Source: Chloroherpetonaceae bacterium (GTDB lineage Bacteria; Bacteroidota; Chlorobiia; Chlorobiales; Chloroherpetonaceae). Taken from it: 64,000 nucleotides of DNA. A program made the position numbers and the translations under genes. Shown one piece after another: positions 54,838 to 63,638 of this stretch (position 1 is the first letter of the stretch; each line of letters begins with the position of its first letter). The stretch spans positions 39,035 to 103,034 of the forward strand of contig JANQGG010000010.1 in NCBI GenBank assembly GCA_028277445.1, in the 5' to 3' direction. The notes beneath the pieces were generated by a model. It worked only from the letters and a program-made list of their open reading frames with translations, did not search any database and was not told the DNA's origin.

Positions 54838-55110
54838 ATGCATCGGGTTCAAATTCAGGTTGAAGGGTTGGTTCAAGGTGTTGGCTTTAGGTGGTTTGTT
54901 CAGGAAAACGCCTCTTTGCTAGGTCTTAAAGGGTATGTTAAAAATTGTGTTGATGGCTCGGTTTTTATTGATGTTGAAGGAGAGCATGATATCATTAATC
55001 AACTAATTGCACGGGTTAAAAAAGGCCCGTCGCGATCTATGGTTAATAATATTACGATAACTGAGCAGGAAGTCAATCAAGGGTTTGAGCATTTTACAAT
55101 TAAATATTAA
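54838..55110 (+). CDS. acyP: Acylphosphatase
   Basis: A 90-residue enzyme hydrolysing carboxyl-phosphate bonds. The family signature is QVEGLVQGVGFRWFVQ, whose arginine (residue 20) binds the phosphate. LKGYVKNCVDGSVFIDVEG supplies the catalytic asparagine. Length is normal. It lies 12 bp after ftsH and probably shares its transcript. Confidence 0.95.
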   Translation: MHRVQIQVEGLVQGVGFRWFVQENASLLGLKGYVKNCVDGSVFIDVEGEHDIINQLIARVKKGPSRSMVNNITITEQEVNQGFEHFTIKY

Positions 55111-55157
55111 TCTAATTCGCTCATTTATTAACATTAAATTAAATATCGGAGGATGTT

Positions 55158-55445
55158 ATGAGTACAACGAAAGATGTCGCTGTGGGTATTTTATCATTTC
55201 TTGCCGGAATTGGTATAGGTGTGTTGCTTGCGCCTAAATCGGGTCGAGAAATCCGAGCCGATCTGGGTCATTCAGCAAAGGATGCTTTGGATGTAACACT
55301 GGAAGCAACTAAAGAAGCTGCTAATGCAGCCAAAGAGGCTTCTAATGCAGCTTTGGAAGCCGCTAGAAAGATTCCGACAACGTTTAAAGATATCGACTTT
55401 ACAGGACCAGATGAAAAGGAGATTCAAAGCGAACTCTTTAAATAA
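55158..55445 (+). CDS. YtxH-domain protein
   Basis: A 95-residue protein with one N-terminal membrane segment (VGILSFLAGIGIGVLLAPKSG, the YtxH signature, with the APKSGRE turn) and a helical alanine-rich tail with repeated A-A-x-E/K-A. A good GGAGG ribosome-binding site precedes the ATG. Related proteins respond to envelope or general stress; the function is not defined. It follows acyP by 47 bp and ends in a terminator. Confidence 0.85.
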   Translation: MSTTKDVAVGILSFLAGIGIGVLLAPKSGREIRADLGHSAKDALDVTLEATKEAANAAKEASNAALEAARKIPTTFKDIDFTGPDEKEIQSELFK

Positions 55446-55460
55446 ACGCTTTTTTGAATT

Positions 55461-55486
55461 AGGCCATGAATCGCATGGCCTTTTTT
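55461..55486 (+). terminator. Terminator after the YtxH gene
   Basis: AGGCCATG and CATGGCCT are perfect 8-bp arms with a 5-base loop, followed by a run of six T. It also overlaps the 3' end of the convergent ybbR-like gene. Confidence 0.85.
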
Positions 55487-56441
55487 ACTTCCGGATAATG
55501 TACTCCAGCTCTTGAGGAATAGTGCGTATCAGTTGGGTGTTCTCAGGTACGCTAACCATGGGTTTAAGCCGACCGGAAGTATCATCAATGACGCGATCAA
55601 ACGGCACAACTACGGTAATTGAATCTCGATGAATGTTTTCTAAAACCCCTAAACCACCCCCTATAATAACATTAACTCGGTTCGGTAAAAATATGATGGT
55701 ATCTCTACCTTTTTGATGTGAAAGTTTTACCGGTATATCGGCAAATTCGAGCTCGGCAAGCTGTTCGGCTTTTCCCTGCAATAAAATTTCGTTGTGGCTG
55801 ATTGTATAGCTTTTTTGACTCGGTCGATGAAGTTTTAGGTTAACATTGAACGATGAATTTAAGTGGGCAATCGTTCCATACTTTGTTGGCCAATACGAAA
55901 GGGTATCCATCCATGTTTTAGCCCCACTCACTCGAACACTATCAGGGGTAAGGATGATCTTTGGCGAAATTGTGTAGCCGGTAGATGGTTCCAGATCGGT
56001 AGTTAGCTCTATGGGAACTGCTTTGGTGGATTTATCCACCAGGATCAAATCTAATTCGGCAGGAGTTACATCATCTATAACAAGCCCATCCGGCAAGCCA
56101 TTCAGATACTGACTTGCCGTTTTTTTTGTATTGATTTTAAGATTATCCGATTCAAACTCACGTTCTAAATCTACAACCCACTCTGCATTTTTTAGATAAA
56201 GTGAAAGAATTTTCCATCCTGTACCTTTAAATGTCACATGAAAATATTGCGGTATTTCATTACGAACGGCTTTAAGGGAGTTTTCGAATCGAATGACCAA
56301 AGGCACTTTTGTAGTGGTACTGTATAGATTGGTCATTGAAACAAAAAACCAAATCAGGCAGGCAAAGAAAAATGAACCAACGATGGAAGGCAATCGGGGT
56401 TTAATTGAAGATAGTCGGTGTTTAGGATTAGCTTTGTTCAA
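55485..56441 (-). CDS. YbbR-like domain protein
   Basis: A 318-residue protein with one N-terminal TM helix (IVGSFFFACLIWFFVSM, about 20-36) and an exported part made of YbbR-type repeats (for example VPLVIRFENSL, KAVPIELTTDLEPSTGYTISP, PDSVRVSGAKTWMD). In Bacillus the YbbR protein CdaR controls a diadenylate cyclase, and a cyclase gene is often adjacent. None is visible here, so no such role can be claimed. It is convergent with the YtxH gene. Confidence 0.82.
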   Translation of the reverse strand: MNKANPKHRLSSIKPRLPSIVGSFFFACLIWFFVSMTNLYSTTTKVPLVIRFENSLKAVRNEIPQYFHVTFKGTGWKILSLYLKNAEWVVDLEREFESDNLKINTKKTASQYLNGLPDGLVIDDVTPAELDLILVDKSTKAVPIELTTDLEPSTGYTISPKIILTPDSVRVSGAKTWMDTLSYWPTKYGTIAHLNSSFNVNLKLHRPSQKSYTISHNEILLQGKAEQLAELEFADIPVKLSHQKGRDTIIFLPNRVNVIIGGGLGVLENIHRDSITVVVPFDRVIDDTSGRLKPMVSVPENTQLIRTIPQELEYIIRK

Positions 56442-56488
56442 AATCTGAAATGCTAATAATGAATGGCAATAAAAGCTAAAAGGGAATG

Positions 56489-56562
56489 TGGGTCCCGAGG
56501 GAGTCGAACCCCCGACCTACTGGGTGTAAACCAGTCGCTCTAACCAACTGAGCTAGAGACCC
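56489..56562 (-). tRNA. tRNA-Val (UAC)
   Basis: A 74-nt cloverleaf on the minus strand: acceptor GGGTCTC / GGGACCC (with a G-T pair), D arm GCTC..GAGC, anticodon stem ACTGG / CCAGT with loop TTTACAC (anticodon TAC), and T arm with GGTTCGACTCC. The discriminator is A. The CCA end is not encoded. UAC reads valine codons. Confidence 0.95.
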
Positions 56563-56593
56563 TGCAAATAAAAGAGTGAGAATTTTACTACTT

Positions 56594-56965
56594 TTATTTA
56601 AAAAAACCAAATGCTTTCGCGTTCATGATCAATGAACAAATTAAGCTAATACCCAGAGCGCTTGCCGTCATGAAATCAATAAATGCAGGGTTAGAATTGA
56701 TATGTAGCATCTGATCAACAAAGTATTTTATAAATGAGGCAGGCAATGCAGTTTCACCCAATTGTGTTTTAACTTGCCAATGCCAATCGGTTAATGGGCA
56801 ATAGCCAAAACCTTTCCAATAGCCAACCACTCCCCAGAAACCTAATGTCATCAGCACAAAAAAAAGATGAAGCAGACGCGTTTTCCGGGGAATCCATCCA
56901 AAAAGATTGAAAACAATGAGGAGCAGATGCATTAAAAAAAAGAGTTTGTCTAAAACATTAAGCAT
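56594..56965 (-). CDS. DUF2784-like small membrane protein
   Basis: A 123-residue protein with four hydrophobic segments (about 8-24, 28-48, 76-92, 98-118) and a GYCPLTDWHWQVK loop, which resembles DUF2784 proteins that carry a conserved CPLT motif. Function is unknown. It is next to tRNA-Val and divergent from dxr. Confidence 0.65.
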   Translation of the reverse strand: MLNVLDKLFFLMHLLLIVFNLFGWIPRKTRLLHLFFVLMTLGFWGVVGYWKGFGYCPLTDWHWQVKTQLGETALPASFIKYFVDQMLHINSNPAFIDFMTASALGISLICSLIMNAKAFGFFK

Positions 56966-57078
56966 ATATCGTAATAACTATTGGCAAATTTTTCTTAAGT
57001 TTGTCTCCATTGGAAAAAATAACAATAAATTTTTTAGTGTGATTTAGTGGCGTGAATTTTAAGAAAGGATAACTATTC

Positions 57079-58242
57079 ATGAAGCGAATTACCATTTTGG
57101 GCTCAACCGGTTCTATAGGTACGAATTCATTGGATGTCATTAAACGGTTCCCGGAAAGATTTCAGGCAACTTATTTAAGCGCTAACGCCAATGTAAAGAT
57201 GCTTGCCGAGCAAGCCAAGGCATTTCGCCCAAAAGGTGTCGTGATTATGGACGAACGATTGGAACCGGAATTAAAAACATTGCTAAAAGACGAATCCATT
57301 GAAGTGATGGTCGGTGAGGAAGGATTGTGTGAAATTGCCCGACGATCGGATGTGGATTTTGTTATTGGTAGCGTTGTGGGATTTGCCGGGTTGAAACCTA
57401 CGGTAGAAGCGATTAAAGCAGGAAAAGATGTGGGATTGGCCAATAAAGAAACATTAGTGGTTGGCGGATCGTTAATAACTCATTTGGTTAATGAGAATAA
57501 TACGCAATTATTGCCTATCGATAGCGAGCATTCAGCCATTTTTCAATGCATTGTCGGTGAGAGGCCGGAATTTATCGGAAAAATTATTTTAACCGCTTCG
57601 GGCGGTCCGTTCAGAACATGGGACAAATCGGATTTTGAATCTATAACCGTAGCCGATGCCCTTAATCACCCCAATTGGAAAATGGGCTCAAAAATCACCA
57701 TCGACTCTGCCACCATGATGAATAAAGGCCTTGAAGTTATTGAAGCCAAGTGGTTGTTTGATCTGGAGCTTGAAAAAATTGATGTATTGGTGCATCCGCA
57801 ATCCATTGTGCATTCCATGGTTGAGTTTAAAGATGGAAGCGTTAAAGCGCAGTTGGGCGTGCCGGATATGAAAGTACCTATTCAATATGCTCTAACCCAT
57901 CCTGAGCGCATCTATGCCGATTATGATCGCCTGGATTGGACAAACATTAAGAAACTGGATTTTGAAACGCCGGATACAGAGAAATTTAGATGTTTGGCGT
58001 TGGCCTATGAAGCTTGCGCGCAAGGCGGCACATACCCAACGGTTTTGAATGCTGCGAACGAAGTGGCAGTAGATTTGTTTTTAAATGATAAAATACCGTT
58101 TGTGAAAATTCCTGAGCTCATAGAAGAAGCCATGCAAGCCCATCAGGATTTAGAAGCAACCTGTATTGATGATTTAGTAGAAGTTGATAAACATACTCGG
58201 CAACGCATTCATGAAAAAAAGCACTTAAGCGTTGCTGAATAA
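57079..58242 (+). CDS. dxr: 1-deoxy-D-xylulose-5-phosphate reductoisomerase
   Basis: A 387-residue NADPH enzyme, the committed step of the MEP isoprenoid route. The nucleotide-binding start is ITILGSTGSIGTNSLDV (5-20). ANKETLVVGG, LPIDSEHSAIFQ (metal-binding Asp and Glu) and TASGGPFR are conserved, as is the HPQSIVHSMVEF block. Length fits the family. rseP follows after 26 bp, an order seen in many bacteria. Confidence 0.97.
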   Translation: MKRITILGSTGSIGTNSLDVIKRFPERFQATYLSANANVKMLAEQAKAFRPKGVVIMDERLEPELKTLLKDESIEVMVGEEGLCEIARRSDVDFVIGSVVGFAGLKPTVEAIKAGKDVGLANKETLVVGGSLITHLVNENNTQLLPIDSEHSAIFQCIVGERPEFIGKIILTASGGPFRTWDKSDFESITVADALNHPNWKMGSKITIDSATMMNKGLEVIEAKWLFDLELEKIDVLVHPQSIVHSMVEFKDGSVKAQLGVPDMKVPIQYALTHPERIYADYDRLDWTNIKKLDFETPDTEKFRCLALAYEACAQGGTYPTVLNAANEVAVDLFLNDKIPFVKIPELIEEAMQAHQDLEATCIDDLVEVDKHTRQRIHEKKHLSVAE

Positions 58243-58268
58243 CTCTTAAATAGACAACAAATAGAAGA

Positions 58269-59630
58269 ATGGATTTTTTCAGTACTTTATTTTACTTCAT
58301 TGTAGCGATTTTCATTTTAGTTACGGTTCATGAATTTGGTCATTTTGCAGCAGCCAAGTTTTTTGGCATGCGTGTAGAGAAATTTTACATCGGATTTGAC
58401 TTTTGGAATCTTAGACTTTGGAGCACACAACGCGGCGAAACGGAATATGGCATTGGGGCAATCCCGCTTGGGGGTTATGTTAAAATTTCAGGTATCATTG
58501 ATGAAAGTTTTGATACTGATTTTGAATCACGTCCGCCTCAGCCCTGGGAATTCAGATCAAAACCGGTTTGGCAACGCATTGTTGTGTTATCAGCTGGCGT
58601 GATCATGAACATGCTGCTTGCCGCTATGATTTTTATTTCCCTGGCCTTTATGTATGGCGAAGCTAAAACGCCAATTGTTACGGGCGCATATGTTCAGGAA
58701 AATTCGGTTTTTGCAGATATGGGCATGAAATCTGGCGATGTTATTGTTTCTGTGAATGGAAACCCGGTTAAGTATTGGGATGAAGCGCTGGATCCTGAAC
58801 TATTCACCAATTCGGATTTAATATACACTGTTAAACGTAACGGTGAATTAAAGAGCTTCAGAGCGCCTGAAAATATCATGTCGCGCATGAACCAAGATAT
58901 GGATGCCGGCATTCGACCCATGACACCGCCGTTAATTGGAGAAGTCTACGAAGGCTATCCGGCTGAAAATGCAGGATTAACGCCTGGCGCTTTAATTGTT
59001 AGCATTGGCGGAAAAGATATTTTTGACTGGCAACAAGTGCTTGAGACTGTTTCAGCCAGCAAAGCCAAACCGATAGAAATTAAATGGCGAGTTTTACCGG
59101 GAGAACTTGGCGATGCAACAAGCATTCGAAAGATCAAAGAAAATGGGGCGTTAAAAGAAGCCACGCTTCGACCAAACGACCAAGGCAAAATCGGTATTGT
59201 TTTAAAACAGGTCAATGAACGCGAATTTAAAAGCCTAAGTTTTTTTGAAGCCCTGAATGCCGGTGTTGAACGTACGTTTAAAATGACGGCCTTAACCTTA
59301 AAAGGTTTTGGTAAAATCATTTCGGGTCAGGAAGATATTCGCCAATCGGTTGGCGGTCCGATTAAAATTGCCAAACTTGCCGGGCAAAGCGCTGAGCAAG
59401 GCGCTGGTAGTTTTATGCTGTTTCTGGCCATGCTATCCATATCTTTGGCCATTTTAAATATTCTGCCAATTCCGGCTCTTGATGGCGGACAAATTGTAAT
59501 GAACAGCATAGAAGGCATTCTGGGTCGTGAAGTCCCATTAAAAATAAAACTCCGCGTTCAGCAAATTGGCGTTACCGCATTGATGATTCTTATTGCGTTT
59601 ATCATCTTGAACGACATTTTTCACCCATAA
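58269..59630 (+). CDS. rseP: Site-2 intramembrane metalloprotease RseP
   Basis: A 453-residue protease that cleaves membrane-bound anti-sigma factors or signal-peptide remnants. The zinc motif HEFGH (21-25) is in the first helix, with LPIPALDGGQ near 400 supplying the third ligand. Between them lie two PDZ-like domains (about 125-200 and 215-290; MKSGDVIVSVNG and AGLTPGALIVSIGG). It follows dxr in the same transcript and ends in a strong terminator. Confidence 0.95.
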   Translation: MDFFSTLFYFIVAIFILVTVHEFGHFAAAKFFGMRVEKFYIGFDFWNLRLWSTQRGETEYGIGAIPLGGYVKISGIIDESFDTDFESRPPQPWEFRSKPVWQRIVVLSAGVIMNMLLAAMIFISLAFMYGEAKTPIVTGAYVQENSVFADMGMKSGDVIVSVNGNPVKYWDEALDPELFTNSDLIYTVKRNGELKSFRAPENIMSRMNQDMDAGIRPMTPPLIGEVYEGYPAENAGLTPGALIVSIGGKDIFDWQQVLETVSASKAKPIEIKWRVLPGELGDATSIRKIKENGALKEATLRPNDQGKIGIVLKQVNEREFKSLSFFEALNAGVERTFKMTALTLKGFGKIISGQEDIRQSVGGPIKIAKLAGQSAEQGAGSFMLFLAMLSISLAILNILPIPALDGGQIVMNSIEGILGREVPLKIKLRVQQIGVTALMILIAFIILNDIFHP

Positions 59631-59651
59631 ACCGTTAAGCAATTTTGTTTA

Positions 59652-59686
59652 AAAGTATTACGTCATTTGGTGTAATACTTTTTTTA
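59652..59686 (+). terminator. Terminator after rseP
   Basis: AAAGTATTAC and GTAATACTTT are perfect 10-bp arms around a 10-base loop. A T-run follows, 21 bp after the rseP stop. Confidence 0.8.
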
Positions 59687-59765
59687 TTGCATATAATTGG
59701 CTTTTTAGTTTTGATTAGGCATCTTATCGTTTAAATGAAGTTATCCTGTATCGTAAGGAAAAAAC

Positions 59766-60842
59766 ATGTTTGAGCAATTACAATCGATTAAGGATCGATA
59801 TCATGAAATAGAAACACAGCTTTCTTTACCGGAAGTGATTTCGAATCAGAACAAATTTCGCCAGCTAAACAAAGAGTACAGCGGTTTAAGTGAAATTGTT
59901 AAAGCATTTGAGGCATACAGTCGCGTTAAGCTGGATTTGGATCAAAGTAAAGAGCTTCTGAATACGGAAAGCGATCCAGAAATGAAAGCTTTGGCACAAG
60001 CCGAGTATGACCAGGCCTCAGAAGCGCTGCCGGAAATGGAGAACAACTTAAAGATTTTGTTACTGCCAAAAGAAGAAGCCGATTCAAGAGATGCTATTTT
60101 GGAAATTCGCTCTGGAGCCGGCGGTGAAGAAGCGGCATTGTTTGCCGCAGATTTGCTTCGGATGTATCAGCGGTTTGCAGAGCGGCAAGGCTGGTCGTAT
60201 AAAATCTTGGATTACAATGAAAGTAGCGGAATTGGCGGGTTAAAGGAAGCGGTACTTTCTTGTTCGGGTGATGATGTTTACGGGACGCTGAAATACGAAA
60301 GCGGCGTGCACCGGGTGCAACGTATTCCGGAAACCGAAACCCAGGGAAGAGTGCATACATCGGCGGCAAGTGTGGCCGTATTGCCGGAAGCTGAAGATGT
60401 GGATATTGAGATTCGCAAAGAAGATTTACAGATGGATACGTACCGTTCCGGCGGAAAAGGGGGGCAAAATGTGAATAAGGTTGAAACGGCCGTCAGAATC
60501 ACGCATGTGCCTTCGGGGATCGTTGTCGCATGCCAGGAAGAGCGTTCACAGCTTCAAAACAGGGAACGTGCTCTGAAAATGCTTCGGGCCAAATTGTACG
60601 ATATACAGCTTGCCGAAAAGCAAAAACAACGCGATGATCTCAGGCGAACAATGGTTTCCACCGGCGATCGAAGCGCAAAAATACGAACGTATAATTTTCC
60701 GCAATCCAGGGTTACCGATCATCGCATTGGGTATACATCGCATGCTTTAGCGCAAATTCTGGATGGCGATTTGTATGATTTAATTGAGGCGCTTCGCTTA
60801 TACGATCAGCAACAACAGTTAAAAGCGCAAATCGGCGCATAA
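59766..60842 (+). CDS. prfA: Peptide chain release factor 1
   Basis: A 358-residue factor that ends translation at UAA and UAG. The peptidyl-tRNA hydrolysis loop is GGQ (about residue 234) in [11 protein letters not shown]. The stop-codon recognition loop reads [10 protein letters not shown], with the PxT tripeptide (PET) that marks RF1 rather than RF2. [16 protein letters not shown] is the usual central helix. An AAGGA site lies near the ATG. A methyltransferase PrmC is not present in the window. Confidence 0.96.
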   Translation: MFEQLQSIKDRYHEIETQLSLPEVISNQNKFRQLNKEYSGLSEIVKAFEAYSRVKLDLDQSKELLNTESDPEMKALAQAEYDQASEALPEMENNLKILLLPKEEADSRDAILEIRSGAGGEEAALFAADLLRMYQRFAERQGWSYKILDYNESSGIGGLKEAVLSCSGDDVYGTLKYESGVHRVQRIPETETQGRVHTSAASVAVLPEAEDVDIEIRKEDLQMDTYRSGGKGGQNVNKVETAVRITHVPSGIVVACQEERSQLQNRERALKMLRAKLYDIQLAEKQKQRDDLRRTMVSTGDRSAKIRTYNFPQSRVTDHRIGYTSHALAQILDGDLYDLIEALRLYDQQQQLKAQIGA

Positions 60843-60869
60843 ATTCTAAAAAACCACTTCCAAAACTTT

Positions 60870-61865
60870 ATGAACATAGCCTACCGTGCTTTTTGGGTTG
60901 AAGAATCCGAACCCGGTCAATTTAATCGGAGCATTACGCAAAAAACGCTTAACGAAGTACCCGACGATCATATTTTAGTCAGAGTGGCCTATTCATCCTT
61001 AAATTACAAGGATGCACTTTCGGCAACCGGTAATAAAGGCGTCACGCGTCACTATCCGCACACGCCGGGCGTTGATGCAAGCGGAACAATTGCCGAAAGC
61101 CGCTCGGAATCGTTTCAAAAGGGTGATGAAGTGATTGTTACGGGCTTTGATTTGGGGATGAACACACCCGGCGCGTTTTCCGAATACATCTGTGTACCGG
61201 CATCATGGGCAATTTCCCGCCCGGAAAATTTGCCTTTAAAAGTAAGCATGATTTATGGCACTGCAGGGTTAACGGCAGCGTTATGTGTTCAAAAAATGAT
61301 TCACCACGATTTGGAGTCAAAAAAAGGGGAGGTACTCGTAACAGGAGCAACCGGGGGCGTTGGCAGTGTGGCGGTTGGACTATTAGCCAAATTAGGATTT
61401 GATGTGGTTGCGGTCACCGGAAAAACAGACCAGGTAGAGTATTTAAAACAGCTTGGCGCTAAAGACGTGATCGGGCGCTCGGAACTTGATGATTCGTCAT
61501 CAAAGCCTTTACTAAAAAGCAGGTGGGCCGGGGTTTTAGATACCGTGGGCGGTTCAATTTTAGCCAATGCTATTAAATCAACTCAATATGGCGGCATAGT
61601 TGCTGCATGTGGAAATGCAGCTTCCCAGGATTTACCCTTAACGGTTTTTCCGTTTATATTGCGCGGCGTTAGTTTGCTTGGAATAGACTCGGTAAATTGC
61701 AGCTTAATGGATCGCATGATCATTTGGGAACATTTGGCCAACGAATGGGCATTGCCTGATCTTGAAAAACTATATACTGAAATTACCCTTGAACAGTTAA
61801 ATCCCTTTATTGATAAAATTTTAAAGGGTGAGATTACGGGCAGAGTATTAATCAATATGAATTGA
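60870..61865 (+). CDS. YhdH/AcuI-type NADPH:quinone / acryloyl-CoA reductase family protein
   Basis: A 331-residue medium-chain dehydrogenase without zinc ligands. It has SSLNYKDALSATGNKGV, HTPGVDASGTI, EVIVTGFDLGMNTPGAFSEY and the nucleotide-binding GATGGVGSVAVGLLAKLG (about 157-174), all characteristic of the YhdH/YhfP group, some of which reduce acryloyl-CoA. The true substrate is unknown. It starts 27 bp after prfA. Confidence 0.88.
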   Translation: MNIAYRAFWVEESEPGQFNRSITQKTLNEVPDDHILVRVAYSSLNYKDALSATGNKGVTRHYPHTPGVDASGTIAESRSESFQKGDEVIVTGFDLGMNTPGAFSEYICVPASWAISRPENLPLKVSMIYGTAGLTAALCVQKMIHHDLESKKGEVLVTGATGGVGSVAVGLLAKLGFDVVAVTGKTDQVEYLKQLGAKDVIGRSELDDSSSKPLLKSRWAGVLDTVGGSILANAIKSTQYGGIVAACGNAASQDLPLTVFPFILRGVSLLGIDSVNCSLMDRMIIWEHLANEWALPDLEKLYTEITLEQLNPFIDKILKGEITGRVLINMN

Positions 61866-61931
61866 TCCAAACATTATCATTTAGAGCTTGTGAATAGAGA
61901 GGGGTACCGCATCTTGCTCTGAAAAAACTGA

Positions 61932-62174
61932 GTTTATCTGGTTGTTTTGCCGTTTTATCCTGCGCAGATTAAAGCGTATTCGCCTTTGGTTGGTAAAACG
62001 ATTTCTGATGCAGAGTTGCTCGATAAAACCGGGGTAACCATTATGGCATGCAAACAAAAGACGCGGGATATTGGTGCAAATCAATGAGGGCAATTCAAAT
62101 TGGAACCAAACTTAGAATTGATCGTTTTAGGTACGAGAAAACAGCTTCAAGATTTAATTAAACAACTGAATTAA
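61932..62174 (+). pseudogene. Decayed TrkA-C/RCK-C domain (potassium channel or transporter regulator)
   Basis: One frame reads YSPLVGKTISDAELLDKTGV, then TIMACKQK, and after an in-frame TGA at 62085-62087 resumes with LEPNLELIVLGTRKQLQDLI. That is the normal sequence of an RCK-C (TrkA-C) domain, whose last part is L-x-P-x-D-x-L-x-V-x-G-x. There is no start codon and the N-terminal portion of the gene is gone. Only about 80 codons remain, between the YhdH-type gene and dodecin. Confidence 0.82.
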
Positions 62175-62223
62175 TAGTTACTAACATTTTCTTTTTTAAA
62201 TTTAAAACATTAGAGGAGGTTTT

Positions 62224-62445
62224 ATGGCCGACCATATTTACAAAAAAATCGAATTGACCGGTTCATCGCAAACCAGCATTGAAGATGCGGTTCGTAATGC
62301 CGTATCGCGTGCTGGAAAGACCATTCGTAACATGCGTTGGTTTGAAGTTGTTGAAACTCGCGGTCATATTGATAACAACGAAGTGCAATATTGGCAGGTA
62401 ACCATTAAAATCGGTTTCACCCTGGATGAAAACGAGAAAGTTTAA
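62224..62445 (+). CDS. Dodecin
   Basis: A 73-residue flavin-binding protein that forms hollow dodecamers storing or sequestering flavins. The family pattern is clear: [12 protein letters not shown], then [25 protein letters not shown] with the flavin-stacking Trp39, a G-H-I-D turn, and the last strand [13 protein letters not shown] strong GGAGG ribosome-binding site precedes the ATG. It is monocistronic and ends in a terminator. Confidence 0.95.
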   Translation: MADHIYKKIELTGSSQTSIEDAVRNAVSRAGKTIRNMRWFEVVETRGHIDNNEVQYWQVTIKIGFTLDENEKV

Positions 62446-62466
62446 GTGGGTTTGATAAAATGAAAC

Positions 62467-62492
62467 AGCCGGCTCAACGCCGGCTTTTTTTG
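62467..62492 (+). terminator. Terminator after dodecin
   Basis: AGCCGGC and GCCGGCT are perfect 7-bp arms around a 5-base loop, followed by a run of seven T. Confidence 0.9.
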
Positions 62493-62533
62493 TTTTTAGA
62501 TAACTTAAAGTGCTCTTTAAGGTGCTGTTAAAC

Positions 62534-62890
62534 CTAAGCAATATCTTCAATATCCAATATAATTTTCAAATTCTCTTTTACAGTTTTACATAAATCCTGA
62601 GGTAAATCACCTGTTTTTTTGATAAGTCTTTTGTTATCAATAGCCCGAACCTGATCGATCATGATATCACAAGCTTGATGCAAATTTGTAGTACCCTTTT
62701 TTAAATGGACTCTTAATATTTCTGCTTTCTTCTTAACATTTGTAGTAATTGGGCAAATTATTGTAGATGGATGTGTGATTTTATTCAATAAGTTTGTTTG
62801 AACGATTAGCACGGGTCTTGTTTTACCCGGCTCAGTTCCAATTTTAGGATTAAGGTCTGCAATCCAAACTTCAAATTGATTAATCCGCAT
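62534..62890 (-). CDS. MazF/PemK-family endoribonuclease toxin
   Basis: A 118-residue toxin with the full MazF pattern: QFEVWIADLNPKIGTEPGKTRPVLIVQTN at the N-terminus (E-x-G-K-x-R-P-V core), STIICPITTN, and a CDIMIDQVRAID segment with the conserved D-Q-x-R. The start overlaps the antitoxin's end by 11 bp. It cleaves RNA when free; its sequence specificity cannot be predicted. It is more canonical than the MazF-like protein at 3622-3963. Confidence 0.93.
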   Translation of the reverse strand: MRINQFEVWIADLNPKIGTEPGKTRPVLIVQTNLLNKITHPSTIICPITTNVKKKAEILRVHLKKGTTNLHQACDIMIDQVRAIDNKRLIKKTGDLPQDLCKTVKENLKIILDIEDIA

Positions 62891-63110
62891 AATCTATATC
62901 TTCAAATTCCTCTAAAACTTTCATTGAATCATCTTTCACCAATTCAGATTCAGTTTTAAGTTTTTTTTCAAGTAATTGTCTTCGCTGCAATTTGTTATAA
63001 TAATCTAAAGCCTCATTAATATACCTATTGCGAGGTTTCTTAAGACTGGAAAGAATTTTTTCAGTTTCTCCAAAAATCGCGTCCTCTATTTTCAGTGATA
63101 AATTTTTCAT
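62880..63110 (-). CDS. Ribbon-helix-helix MazE-type antitoxin
   Basis: A 76-residue protein with an N-terminal ribbon-helix-helix: MKNLSLKIEDAIFGETEKIL, then PRNRYINEALDYYN. A charged C-terminal tail (ESELVKDDSMKVLEEFEDIDY) should hold the toxin. It overlaps the toxin gene by 11 bp and is preceded by an AT-rich palindromic operator candidate. Confidence 0.85.
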   Translation of the reverse strand: MKNLSLKIEDAIFGETEKILSSLKKPRNRYINEALDYYNKLQRRQLLEKKLKTESELVKDDSMKVLEEFEDIDYAD

Positions 63111-63130
63111 GTCAGGTATATTTAAAATCG

Positions 63131-63151
63131 AATATATATAAAGTATATATT
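63131..63151. promoter_or_regulatory. Palindrome upstream of the MazEF pair
   Basis: AATATATA-N5-TATATATT forms perfect 8-bp arms 21 bp before the antitoxin ATG. Ribbon-helix-helix antitoxins usually repress from such sites; the AT-only content makes chance symmetry more likely. Confidence 0.4.
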
Positions 63152-63254
63152 AATAGTATATTTTGAAAATATCATCTATTTATTTTTAAGGGTCTAGACT
63201 GGATAAGACTTACAAAAAAGCCTTGATTTTAGTCATTATGCAAGAGGGGCAATC

Positions 63255-63638
63255 CTAGTACATTGTATTGTTATTTGCAGAGCTGCTGGGTATTTTTTGA
63301 ATTGAATCCCAATGTTCCACGATTTTCCCGAAATCATCAAATCGGAAAAAATCCATAGTAACATATTCCTCATTCCCGGGCCATTTCTGATGCGTATGAA
63401 GAGCTACTAAATTACCTTCGGCGACTACGCGAACAAATTCGATAGATTTATTTGGATATTCCAATGCCATTCGTTCAAAATATTTAATAAATGGTTCTAT
63501 GCCATCGCCTACTAATGGATTATGTTGTATATATTCAGAACCAACGTACAATTCTGCTGCTTTTTCAGGATTGCCCTCATAAGCCAACCTATAAAAATCA
63601 ATCGCATTTTTTTTGTTCTGTTCTAGATTATTGTTCAT
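63255..63638 (-). CDS. SnoaL-like (NTF2-fold) protein
   Basis: A 127-residue protein with the NTF2-like fold of SnoaL/ester-cyclase relatives: NAIDFYRLAYEGNPEKAAELYV, EYIQHNP, PFIKYFERM, LVALHTHQKWPG, FFRFDDFGKIVEHWDSIQ. The HNP and EHWD elements are family hallmarks. Most members are of unknown function in bacteria. It stands alone after the MazEF pair. Confidence 0.85.
   Translation of the reverse strand: MNNNLEQNKKNAIDFYRLAYEGNPEKAAELYVGSEYIQHNPLVGDGIEPFIKYFERMALEYPNKSIEFVRVVAEGNLVALHTHQKWPGNEEYVTMDFFRFDDFGKIVEHWDSIQKIPSSSANNNTMY

Noticed and set aside
61881-62093. 70-codon minus-strand ORF
   Set aside because: It lies antisense to the RCK-C remnant, whose protein similarity is clear.
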